A stretch of DNA of 64,000 bases from JAFLCM01 sp046154665. Its GTDB lineage: Bacteria > Planctomycetota > Phycisphaerae > Phycisphaerales > UBA1924. The stretch spans positions 10,324 to 74,323 of the forward strand of contig JBJXFG010000106.1 in NCBI GenBank assembly GCA_046154665.1, in the 5' to 3' direction. Of this stretch, positions 8,713-16,708 are shown piece after piece. A program made the position numbers and the translations under genes. The notes below the pieces were generated by a model. The model saw nothing but the letters and a program-made list of their open reading frames with translations, was not told the DNA's origin and did not search any database. Every line of letters starts with the position of its first letter. The first letter of the stretch is position 1.

Positions 8713-10373
8713 GAGGGCACCTCCGCCGAGCCCGGCTCGAAGCTCGGAACATACCCGAACTCTTTCACGAATCCTTCCAACTCACCGAGGATCGGCTCCA
8801 GGTGCTTTCGGTACTTGGTCCAGCGGCCTTTGGCGCCGGCGTTGATCTTGGAACTCGTGGCGTTCCACGACGGTGTGTTGACGTACCGCGACTTGGCACG
8901 CTCCTCGGGGCTCAGCACCTTCTCGTCCCACTCGAGCTCAAGGAAGTTCAACAGCGAACGCGCCTGGCCCTCGGCGTCGGCGACGACGTCTTCGTAGCGA
9001 AACGCCAACAGCGGCGTTGTCAGGCGGTCGCGAAGTTCCAGATACAGACCGATCAGCTCGGCATAGAACCGCGCCGTGGTGTCGAGGCGGAGGAACTTGA
9101 CCATCGCGGGGTTGTGCTGGAAATACTGCATGAACGCCGAGAGGCAGCAGTCGCGCGGATCGCGCAGTGCGACCATCACTTTGGCGCGCGGGAATAGGCG
9201 GTTGATGAGGCCCAGCCGCCCGACGTGGACGGGGTATTTGTCGACAAGCAGGCGATCGCCGATCGGCTCTTGCTTTCCTGCCCCGCCTGCCCCCGCCCCG
9301 GCCCCCCCCGCCTCGGCCCCCCCCGCCCCGGCCCCCGCCCCCCCGATCTCACGCTCGGCGTGCTTCCAGTACTCGGCGCGGAGGGCCCGCAGGTGATCCG
9401 GCGTAAGGGCGTCGAGGCACGCGACGACGGCGGCGTCGTCCGCCGCCGCGCCGCCACCGGCCCGAGCCAGCTGCTCCAGCATCGCCTGCGGGAACAGAAG
9501 CATGTGGCGCTCCGGCGTCGCCACCACCTTCGGGTGCGCCCCGAGAACTTGTTCGATGAGCGTCGTGCCCGAGCGCGGGAAGCCCACCAGAAAAGCCGGC
9601 GAAGGCAGGCCGTCCTGAGGCTCTTCCTTCGCCCAGCGCTCGCACTGCTCTTTGGTGATCGAGCGTTGCGCGCGGATGAAGCCCGTCACGTTGTCGTTCT
9701 GCAGGGCCCACACGGCCTGCGGCATGGTCTCACGCAACTGATTGCACCTCGCGAACGCCGCGAAGGACGCGTCGAACTCGCCCAGTTTGTCGAGGGTCTG
9801 GCCCATGTTGTGCCACGCACGGACGAGCGCGGGCACATCCTCCGGATTCGTCTGCGCGATCAGCTTCTGGAGATCGGCCTTCGCGCCCTCCGCTTCGCCG
9901 TCGCGCAGGCGCATGCCCGCGTGGATGGCCCGCAGCTGGGCGTCTTTCGGCACGTGCTTGAGCCCGCGTTCGATGACCTGGCGGGCTTTGGCGGGCTGGC
10001 TGGATCGTTCGTAGAGGGAGCTCGCGCCGCCGTAGGGGTCCGGCATGCTGGGCTTGAGTGCCATGGCGCGTTCGAAGCTCTTGATGGCACCGTCGATGTC
10101 GCCGGTGACCTGCTGCACGGTGCCCAGGAGATAGTGGGTTTCGGCGCGGGTGCCGTTGAGCGCGGCGGACTTTTTCAGGGCGTCGGCGGCGCGGAGCGGC
10201 TCGCCGAGTTGGTGCAGCACCCAGCCCAGGGCGGCGTGTGCCTCGGCGGAGCGTGGGGCCAGCGTGACCGCGTCTTGGAGAGTCCGTGATGCTTCGCGCA
10301 TGCCGCCGCGCGCGGCGAGGCCCTGGGCCTGCCGGATCATCTGCTCGATCGCCGCCGCGCTCACCGCCGCCAT
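8709..10373 (-). CDS. TPR-repeat sulfotransferase (first of a tandem pair)
   Basis: Paralogue of the next gene and also exactly 554 residues: N-terminal TPR array (~residues 8-230) followed by a sulfotransferase domain with GFPRSGTT near residue 262 and RDPRD in the 3'-phosphate site. Between these motifs sits a low-complexity Gly/Ala segment of about 25 residues, encoded at 9285-9350 by runs of up to eight C. Such tracts can slip during replication, so length variation between clones is possible. The ATG lies 4 bp after the purC stop, so all three genes probably share one transcript. Tandem duplication is the simplest origin of the pair. The sulfation acceptor is unknown. Confidence 0.88.
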   Translation of the reverse strand: MAAVSAAAIEQMIRQAQGLAARGGMREASRTLQDAVTLAPRSAEAHAALGWVLHQLGEPLRAADALKKSAALNGTRAETHYLLGTVQQVTGDIDGAIKSFERAMALKPSMPDPYGGASSLYERSSQPAKARQVIERGLKHVPKDAQLRAIHAGMRLRDGEAEGAKADLQKLIAQTNPEDVPALVRAWHNMGQTLDKLGEFDASFAAFARCNQLRETMPQAVWALQNDNVTGFIRAQRSITKEQCERWAKEEPQDGLPSPAFLVGFPRSGTTLIEQVLGAHPKVVATPERHMLLFPQAMLEQLARAGGGAAADDAAVVACLDALTPDHLRALRAEYWKHAEREIGGAGAGAGGAEAGGAGAGAGGAGKQEPIGDRLLVDKYPVHVGRLGLINRLFPRAKVMVALRDPRDCCLSAFMQYFQHNPAMVKFLRLDTTARFYAELIGLYLELRDRLTTPLLAFRYEDVVADAEGQARSLLNFLELEWDEKVLSPEERAKSRYVNTPSWNATSSKINAGAKGRWTKYRKHLEPILGELEGFVKEFGYVPSFEPGSAEVPS

Positions 10374-10377
10374 GTCT

Positions 10378-11358
10378 CTACGCCCTCCCTGTCGAAGCGC
10401 CGAAAAGGCGTTCGCGGGCCAGTTCGTAGCGTGCCAGCGTTCCCGCCACCACTTCAGGAGGAAGCGATGGCCCGGGGGCTTGCTTGTTCCACCGGCCCGC
10501 CGCGACCAGGCCGTTGAGGTATTCGCGGAGGAACTGCTTGTCGAAGCTCGGCTGCTCGCCGCCGGGTTTCCACTTGGCGGCGTCCCAATACCGAGACGAG
10601 TCCGGCGTCAGCACTTCGTCCACCAGCAACGGTTCGGCCTGGTCCGCCCCCTCCCGCTCGCCGTCCGCGAAGCCAAACTCGAACTTCGTATCGGCCAAGA
10701 TCACCCCGCGCTCCGCGGCGTACGCGTGGGCCATCGTGTATACCCGCAAGCTGATCGCACGCAGCGGCTCCATCACCGCCGCGCCGACGAGCTGGCTCGC
10801 GCGGTCGAACGAGATGTTCTCGTCGTGCCGCCCGCCCTCTTCTTTGGTCGCGGGGGTGAAGATCGGCTCGGGCAGGCGGTCGCCGCGGCGCAGGCCCGAG
10901 GGGAGATGCACGCCGCAGACGGACCCGCTCTGCTGGTATTCGCCCCAGCCCGAGCCATCGAGATAGCCGCGCACGACGCACTCGATCGGAATCACCCGGC
11001 ATCGGCGGACCAGCATCGAGCGACCTTCGAGCATGGCGATGTCCGACGGCGAGAGCCCGCGGATGCCAGCGATGCCCGTGATGCTCATGGGCGTGAGATG
11101 GGTCCGCGCCAGCCCGCGCTGGCGGATGAGTTCGAACCACCTCAGAGAGATCTCGGTGAGCAGCCGCCCCTTGCCCGCCACCGGCGTGGGCATGACCACA
11201 TCGAACGCCGAAATCCGGTCGGAGGCGACCATCAGGAGGCCTCCCCCCTCGAGCCCCCACCCCGCCGGGCAGCGATCGGGCGGGACCTCGTACATATCCC
11301 GTACCTTTCCCTGGCGGCGGCTGGGGAGCGCGAGTTCGGACTGAAACACAGCGTTCAT
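10378..11358 (-). CDS. purC: SAICAR synthetase
   Basis: Phosphoribosylaminoimidazole-succinocarboxamide synthase, joining aspartate to CAIR in de novo purine synthesis (cytoplasmic, ATP-dependent). The N-terminal GKVRDMYEV is the family's ATP-binding signature. It is followed by the conserved SDRISAFDVVMPTPV block, the ECVVRGYLDGSGWGEYQ segment and LADTKFEFGF. The length of 326 residues fits the longer, eukaryote/planctomycete-like form rather than the ~240-residue E. coli form. It is first in a minus-strand unit with two sulfotransferase genes, which have no evident link to purines. purA and guaA, which act later in the pathway, lie separately at 26 and 29 kb. Confidence 0.96.
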   Translation of the reverse strand: MNAVFQSELALPSRRQGKVRDMYEVPPDRCPAGWGLEGGGLLMVASDRISAFDVVMPTPVAGKGRLLTEISLRWFELIRQRGLARTHLTPMSITGIAGIRGLSPSDIAMLEGRSMLVRRCRVIPIECVVRGYLDGSGWGEYQQSGSVCGVHLPSGLRRGDRLPEPIFTPATKEEGGRHDENISFDRASQLVGAAVMEPLRAISLRVYTMAHAYAAERGVILADTKFEFGFADGEREGADQAEPLLVDEVLTPDSSRYWDAAKWKPGGEQPSFDKQFLREYLNGLVAAGRWNKQAPGPSLPPEVVAGTLARYELARERLFGASTGRA

Positions 11359-11569
11359 CGGCTGATTCTACGGCACCCAGCCGATGCCGTTCGCTTGATC
11401 GGCCCGATGACCGAGCGCCCATTCGGAAGGCTGGACTCTCTCTTCCCATGAACTCATTCCCGCCCACTATGATCTGACCCCCTCCCCTCCGCCCTCCCCC
11501 CGCCTCCCGCCCACCGTCCCACGTCCAACCAGCCCCCTGACCCCACACGCCTCGCCTCCCCCCGGCATC

Positions 11570-13132
11570 ATGCTTGCGTTCGCGGTCGCCGACGCCGCCC
11601 AATCTTCCTCCACCTCACCTGCTTCTCCGGGGAAGCTGTGGCGTCAGGCGTATGTCATCGGCAAGGAAGACCTGCCGGTGCCCGGGGTCATCACGCCCGA
11701 CTCTGCCGGGACTCAGGTGGTGTGCCGGAAGTCGATCCCTGGTGCCGCCGCCATGGCCGTGCAGGTGGATTGCGGCAAGCACGGCGTGCTCAACCTCCGC
11801 ACCTGCCTGCTGCCCGACCGCGACAAGCCGTACATCTTGAATCTCGAGCTCGCCCGCCGCCGGATCATGCTCCTGATCAACAAGATTGAGGAGTGGGGTT
11901 GGAGCGACCTGCCCGCATCCGACCCCGTGATGGCTGGGCTTGATCGTTCGCGCGAGCTGTTCACCGCGGCGCTGGTTGCCGCCGACGCCGCGGAGCAGTG
12001 CCGGCTGGCCCGCGAGAGCCTGCTCACCGCGCTCGAAGCGGGCGAGACGCTCGCCATACGCGAAGCCGATCGCGCCCTCACCAAGCGTCTGGCCACAAAC
12101 GACAAGCCGCTCTTCGGTGTTGCCACGCACGCCGACCAGTTTTCCGAGCAGCTCCAGAAGACCATCGCGGGCAACGTCGATTTCATCCGGGTGCCGCTGC
12201 GCTGGAACCGCATCGAGGCCGATGAGGGGCGGTTCGATTTCACGAAGATGGACCGCTGGGTGGAGTGGGCGGTGCGCAACGGCAAGGTGCCGGTCGTTGC
12301 CGGACCGGTGATTGATCTTTCGCCGCGCGGCTGCCCGCGCTGGCTGCACGTGTGGAACCACGACTACGAGACGCTGCGCGAGTTCGCGTACGAGCACGCC
12401 AAGCGCGTGGTGACGCGCTACCGGCGCACCGTCAGCCGTTGGGTCGTCTCGGCGGGCATGAACCTCAACACCGGGTTCACGCTGAGCATGGAGCAGATGA
12501 TCGACCTCACCCGCGTGGCGGTGATGACGGTGCGGAAGCTCCACCCGAGCGCACCGGTGTACGCCGAGATTTCCGAGCCGTTCGGGGAGCACGCCTCGGC
12601 CAACACGCAGTCGGTGGCACCGCTGCTGTACGCCGAGCTGCTGCTGGGCTCGGGGGTGCAGATCGACGGTTTCGCGCTGGCGGTGCAGATGGGCGGCCCG
12701 CGCCACGCCGACAGCGCCGCGCGGCCCACGCGCGACCTTCTCGAACTGAGCGCAATGCTCGATACCTACGCCGAGTTCGATCGACCACTCATCATCACAT
12801 CGCTGGGCTGCCCCAGCGACGGGAACTCAGCCTCGCGGCCGCCCGGCACCGCAGCCCCGAATGGTGCCACGACGACCCATCAGGACTCCGGCCACTGGCG
12901 CGGCCCCTGGACCCCCGAGAGTCAGGCCGCCTGGATGTCTCACGCCGCCGCGGTGTGTCTCAGTAAATCGCAGGTGAAATCGGTGTGCTGGCAGGCGTTG
13001 TTCGACACGCCCGACGGCCCCGATATGCCCCACGGCGGCCTCATCACCGCCGACGGACGGCCCAAGCCCGGGCTGACGCGGCTGGCGGAGATCACCAAGG
13101 CGCTGCGGGCGGGGAAGACGCCGCCGATGTGA
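11570..13132 (+). CDS. GH10-like TIM-barrel protein, probably non-catalytic
   Basis: 520 residues. The C-terminal two thirds resemble a glycoside hydrolase family 10 (xylanase-type) barrel: a helical N-terminal region, then FIRVPLRWNRIEADEGRFDF, the pattern that opens the GH10 barrel, and RRTVSRWVVSAGMNLNTG where the acid/base strand should be. In active GH10 enzymes that strand ends in NE and a later strand carries the nucleophile Glu. Here the first position reads MNLN and the later strand reads IITSLGCPS, so both catalytic glutamates appear absent. A carbohydrate-binding or structural role is more likely than hydrolysis. No clear signal peptide is visible, though the start (MLAFAVADAAQ) could be a short one. 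The upstream 211 bp are C-rich with no recognisable promoter. Confidence 0.6.
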   Translation: MLAFAVADAAQSSSTSPASPGKLWRQAYVIGKEDLPVPGVITPDSAGTQVVCRKSIPGAAAMAVQVDCGKHGVLNLRTCLLPDRDKPYILNLELARRRIMLLINKIEEWGWSDLPASDPVMAGLDRSRELFTAALVAADAAEQCRLARESLLTALEAGETLAIREADRALTKRLATNDKPLFGVATHADQFSEQLQKTIAGNVDFIRVPLRWNRIEADEGRFDFTKMDRWVEWAVRNGKVPVVAGPVIDLSPRGCPRWLHVWNHDYETLREFAYEHAKRVVTRYRRTVSRWVVSAGMNLNTGFTLSMEQMIDLTRVAVMTVRKLHPSAPVYAEISEPFGEHASANTQSVAPLLYAELLLGSGVQIDGFALAVQMGGPRHADSAARPTRDLLELSAMLDTYAEFDRPLIITSLGCPSDGNSASRPPGTAAPNGATTTHQDSGHWRGPWTPESQAAWMSHAAAVCLSKSQVKSVCWQALFDTPDGPDMPHGGLITADGRPKPGLTRLAEITKALRAGKTPPM

Positions 13133-13166
13133 GTGGGCGATGGGGCGAGCCGTGTCCTCGCCGTGC

Positions 13167-13197
13167 CACTGAAGTCGCCGCGGCGGCGACTTCAGTG
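13167..13197. repeat. Perfect 31-nt palindrome
   Basis: The arm CACTGAAGTCGCCGC is followed by one G and its exact reverse complement, giving a 14- to 15-bp stem. It lies 34 bp after the GH10-like gene. There is no T-run on either side, so a classical intrinsic terminator is not supported, although it may still end or protect the transcript. Confidence 0.8.
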
Positions 13198-13211
13198 CGG
13201 CCTTTCGGTCA

Positions 13212-13229
13212 GAACTCGGTGCCAAGTTC
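13212..13229. promoter_or_regulatory. Candidate operator dyad upstream of the SRAP gene
   Basis: GAACTCGGTGCCAAGTTC is an 18-bp imperfect dyad (7 of 9 positions symmetrical) about 70 bp upstream of the SRAP/YedK start, which heads a DNA-damage gene block. The GAAC...GTTC half-sites recall LexA-type operators, but the spacing matches no well-known LexA box. The call is tentative. Confidence 0.25.
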
Positions 13230-13299
13230 GTGCTCCCATGTGGGGCCATGCCGTGTCTAAGGTGGATCGCTCCAAGAACATCCTTTCCCACCACCCTTC

Positions 13300-14061
13300 A
13301 TGTGCGGCCGTTTCACCTTCCTCTTCACCTGGAAGCAGCTCCACGAGTTGCTCTCGCTCGATATGTTTCCAGCCGATGCGATCGCGCCGCGTTACAACGT
13401 CGCGCCTTCGCAGAGCGCCGCCATTGTTCGGTGCGAATCAACCGGTGGCGGCGTTGATTTGGCGACGGGTTCGAGGCGCGTCGCCGTGCTGGCGCGATGG
13501 GGGCTGGTGCCGTCGTGGGCGGATTCGCTCGCAGTAGGGAACATGATGGTGAACGCGCGGGCCGAGACGTTGGCGGACAAGCCGGCGTTCCGCGACGCCT
13601 TTGCCGCGCGCCGGTGCGTCGTGCCGATCTCCGGGTTCTATGAGTGGCGTGCCAACCCTCGCTCTCGCACCGGCGGGGTGTCGCCGAAGCAGCCGTTCTA
13701 TGTCCGGCGCGCCGACGACACGCCGCTGTTGCTCGCCGGGCTGTGGGAGCGGTGGACCGACCGCGCCGTGGCGTCCGCTCCAGTTGCGGTCGATTCTTTC
13801 ACTATTATTACATGTGCGCCCAACGCGTTCATGGCGAAACTGCACGACCGCATGCCGTCGATCCTCTCCGCTGACGACGCCGAGCGCTGGCTTGATCCCG
13901 CCGCCGCGCCGTCCGATCTGTCGGTGTTGCTCCGCCCCGCGCCTGAAGACGTGCTGGCGATGCACCCGGTTTCGACGCGGGTGAACAGCCCGAAGAACGA
14001 AGGGCCGGACCTGATCGTGCCGCGTGCCGAGGCTGAGCCCGGGTTGTTTTCCAGCCTGTAA
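13300..14061 (+). CDS. SRAP domain protein (YedK/HMCES family)
   Basis: 253 residues. After removal of Met1 the catalytic Cys2 (MCGRFTF) becomes the N terminus; in this family it forms a thiazolidine link to abasic sites in single-stranded DNA, shielding them during replication. Other conserved elements are visible: RYNVAPSQ, the Asn of NARAET, the Glu of GFYEW and the His of MAKLHDRMP. It stands directly upstream of imuA-imuB-dnaE2, with a 58-bp AT-rich gap. This fits the reported association of SRAP genes with SOS mutagenesis genes and suggests co-induction by DNA damage. No strong Shine-Dalgarno sequence precedes the ATG. Confidence 0.95.
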   Translation: MCGRFTFLFTWKQLHELLSLDMFPADAIAPRYNVAPSQSAAIVRCESTGGGVDLATGSRRVAVLARWGLVPSWADSLAVGNMMVNARAETLADKPAFRDAFAARRCVVPISGFYEWRANPRSRTGGVSPKQPFYVRRADDTPLLLAGLWERWTDRAVASAPVAVDSFTIITCAPNAFMAKLHDRMPSILSADDAERWLDPAAAPSDLSVLLRPAPEDVLAMHPVSTRVNSPKNEGPDLIVPRAEAEPGLFSSL

Positions 14062-14119
14062 ACGCTGTTTTTCTTTAAGATGTCTTGATTTTGTTCGGTG
14101 TTGGTGTAAGGTGATAGGG

Positions 14120-15169
14120 ATGTCACCGCGAGGTCCGCGAGATCCCCCCCTGCCGCCCGCCGAGGTCGCCGCCGACCCGCATCTGCTGCGTGCTTGGCTG
14201 CGTGAGCGCATCGATTCGGTTCAGTCCGCGACCCCGCACGACCTCGGGGGCATCCTCACCGGGTGGCCCGATGTCGATCGCCATCTCGGTGGCCTGCGCC
14301 GTGGAGCCGTGCATGAATGGCTGGGCGTTGACACAGCATCATATTATATTGATGCATCGCCGCAGCGCCGAGCGCCGCCGCGAGACTGGATACCGCCGCT
14401 ATTCCTGCTGGTGCATCTCGTGGCTTGTGCGGCGGGGGGGCCGGAAGGGGTGCCGGATGGGGTGCCGGGCCCGTCGGTGCCGGGTTCGTCTGTGGGTAGC
14501 CCCGCGTGGAGCGTGTGGGTGGGCCGGCGTGTGTGGCCCGCCGCCCATGCTCTGCGGCCGCGGTTGCTCGCCCGCGCGCTGTTTGTTGATCCGCTTTCCG
14601 TCGCCGATCGGCTGTGGGCGGCGGATGCGGCGCTGCGTGCCGGCGTGGGCTGTGGGGCGGACTCTGGAGTGGCCTCCTCTGCATCTCGTGCGTGCCCGGC
14701 GCTCGCGGTTGATCGGTCCGGACCTTCGCCGAGCCGAAGTTCCGGCGTCCAAAGTCCCAGCGTGCATGAGTTGGAGAGCCACTCGGGATCGGGCTCAGTA
14801 GCCCCTCTGGGTGCGGCACCGCTGGTCGTCGTTGTTGATGCTTCGGGGTTCGACACCGCTTCGACGCGTCGGCTGCAACTTGCCGCCGAGGCGGGGGCTT
14901 CGGTCGGGCTTCTGGCCAGGCCAGCGCACGAGCGTGGCGTGGTCTCCGTCGCGCTGACGCGATGGAGCATCGCGCACGCACCCTCCGCCTCAGACCGCCC
15001 CGCCTGGAACATCCGCCTCATCCGGTGCAAGAACATCCGAACCGACGCCTTGCAAGCGCCGCTCCGATTGGAACGAACTCATGACGGTGCGATTGTGCCT
15101 GTCTCTGAACACCTGGCCGACCGACCTGGCGCGTCGGCGTCTGCTCCGTGCCTGCGCCACGCCGGCTGA
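14120..15169 (+). CDS. imuA: ImuA (RecA-like translesion accessory protein)
   Basis: A RecA/SulA-superfamily protein that works with ImuB and DnaE2 in damage-induced mutagenesis. The ATG at 14120 was chosen for its Shine-Dalgarno-like AAGGTGAT immediately upstream and because it begins just after an AT-rich 58-bp gap that probably holds the operon promoter. The frame is open further upstream, but that stretch overlaps the SRAP gene. Visible parts are the opening GILTGWPDVDRHLGGLRRGAVHEW split by Ser/Ala-rich segments, a later LVVVVDASGF strand and a C-terminal RLIRCKN. Long Gly/Pro/Ser-rich insertions make the nucleotide-binding fold hard to trace, and no intact Walker A motif is seen, as is common in ImuA. 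Its 3' end overlaps imuB by 89 bp in another frame. Confidence 0.78.
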   Translation: MSPRGPRDPPLPPAEVAADPHLLRAWLRERIDSVQSATPHDLGGILTGWPDVDRHLGGLRRGAVHEWLGVDTASYYIDASPQRRAPPRDWIPPLFLLVHLVACAAGGPEGVPDGVPGPSVPGSSVGSPAWSVWVGRRVWPAAHALRPRLLARALFVDPLSVADRLWAADAALRAGVGCGADSGVASSASRACPALAVDRSGPSPSRSSGVQSPSVHELESHSGSGSVAPLGAAPLVVVVDASGFDTASTRRLQLAAEAGASVGLLARPAHERGVVSVALTRWSIAHAPSASDRPAWNIRLIRCKNIRTDALQAPLRLERTHDGAIVPVSEHLADRPGASASAPCLRHAG

Positions 15170-16706
15170 CGCTCGCTTTGCCCTTGCACGCCCGATCCTC
15201 CTCACTCGCGAGGACCACCAGCGCGAGGTGGTGTCGGCGTGCTGTCACCGCGCCGCGGCCGCCGGGGTCCACGCTGGGATGGCCCTGGCCCACGCCCGCG
15301 CGCTGCTGCGCGGCGGCACGGCCTACATCGAGCCGCACGACGCCCGTGCCGACGCTCGCGCTCTCGAACAACTCGCCCACGCCATGCTCCGCTTCGTCCC
15401 CATCGCCGCCCCGCAACCGCCCGACGCGCTGTTCCTTGACGCCACGGGCTGCGGGCGTCTTTACGCCTCGCCTCGCGCTCTGGCGAAGCGCATCCTCGCC
15501 GCGGTGGCACGCCTGGGCGTTCACACTTCGATCGGCATGGCTCCAACCTGGGGCGCGGCGTGGGCCCTGGCCCGCTTCGGCGGGCAGCCCATCCGCGCCG
15601 CCGACCACGCCTCGCTGGCGCGGAAACTCGACCCGCTGCCCATCGCCGCGCTGCGCGTCGATCACGGCACCGTCGATGCGCTGGCGGTCATCGGCGTCGA
15701 GACGATCGCGCAGCTCCGCGCCTTGCCGCGTCGCCGCCTCGGCGATCGCTTCCCTGCTGATCTGCTGCTCCGGCTCGATCAGGCGCTGGGACTGGCCATC
15801 GAGACCATCACGCCTGTTCGGCCACGACGTGCTCTCGAAGCCTCGCGCACGCTCGATGGCCCCACCACGCGCGTCGATGCCGTCCACCTTCTCGCTCGCG
15901 AACTCATCAACGAGATCACGAAGCAGCTCCACGAGAACGACCGCGGGTGCCGACGCCTCGAACTGACCTTGCACCGCTCCGATCTGCCGCCGCTGGGCCT
16001 GCATGTTGCCGCATCGCGTCCGACGCGCGACCCCGCCCACCTGTGGGCCCTGCTGCGTCCCGCGCTCGAGCGGGCCAACCTCGGATTCGGGGTCGAGGCG
16101 CTCCACGCCCGCGCTCTGCAGCTTGCCCGTGTGGCGCATGTGCAGCGCTCGGCGTGGCCTATGGCCCTGAGCGATGACGCCGACTCGCTCGCGAGCATCG
16201 CCGCGCTGGTCGACACGCTCTCGGCTCGCCTTGGCCCTGAACGTGTGACGATGTCGCACACCATCGAGTCACACCTGCCTGAGTGTGCCGAGTGCCATCT
16301 CCCCGCCACCGACGCCGCCCTGATCACGGACACCGCCTCTCCCACCGACGCCGACCGGCCCTCGTGTCTGTTCGCCAGGCCCATTGCCGCGCAGCCCACG
16401 CTGCTGCTGCCCGATGGGCCCATCGCCGCGTTGCGCTTCACCCACAACCACGCGCATGAGCACCACCGCGTCATCACCTGCATCGGGCCCGAGCGCATCG
16501 AGCCTGAGTGGTGGCGCGAGCAAGATGCCGGGGCCTCTTCGGATACCCCGCCGGTCCCCGCCGGGATTTCCGCGCCAACACACTCCAATCCTCGCGACTA
16601 CTTCAAAGTGCAGACCGACACCGGTCGCTGGCTGTGGCTCTTCCGCCAATCACGTCACGCTCCATCGCACGGCGCTCGCTGGTTCATCCACGGCGAGTGG
16701 GCTTGA
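15081..16706 (+). CDS. imuB: ImuB (Y-family polymerase-like protein)
   Basis: 541 residues, related to Y-family DNA polymerases but usually catalytically inactive. ImuB acts as the hub binding the beta clamp, ImuA and DnaE2 at lesions. The start MTVRLCLSLNTWPTDLARRR matches the typical ImuB N terminus, which supports the ATG at 15081 and therefore a true 89-bp overlap with imuA. The region around ALFLDATGCGRLY replaces the SxDE active-site motif of active polymerases, so catalysis is not expected. The helix-hairpin-helix region (VIGVETIAQLRALPRRRLGDRF) is intact and the C-terminal part is the ImuB-specific tail. The stop lies 2 bp before the dnaE2 ATG. Confidence 0.9.
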   Translation: MTVRLCLSLNTWPTDLARRRLLRACATPADARFALARPILLTREDHQREVVSACCHRAAAAGVHAGMALAHARALLRGGTAYIEPHDARADARALEQLAHAMLRFVPIAAPQPPDALFLDATGCGRLYASPRALAKRILAAVARLGVHTSIGMAPTWGAAWALARFGGQPIRAADHASLARKLDPLPIAALRVDHGTVDALAVIGVETIAQLRALPRRRLGDRFPADLLLRLDQALGLAIETITPVRPRRALEASRTLDGPTTRVDAVHLLARELINEITKQLHENDRGCRRLELTLHRSDLPPLGLHVAASRPTRDPAHLWALLRPALERANLGFGVEALHARALQLARVAHVQRSAWPMALSDDADSLASIAALVDTLSARLGPERVTMSHTIESHLPECAECHLPATDAALITDTASPTDADRPSCLFARPIAAQPTLLLPDGPIAALRFTHNHAHEHHRVITCIGPERIEPEWWREQDAGASSDTPPVPAGISAPTHSNPRDYFKVQTDTGRWLWLFRQSRHAPSHGARWFIHGEWA

Positions 16707-16708
16707 CC

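Noticed and set aside
16508..16708. 5' extension of the dnaE2 frame
   Set aside because: The stretch overlaps imuB in another frame and has no start signal; the ATG at 16709, right after the imuB stop, fits the cassette.
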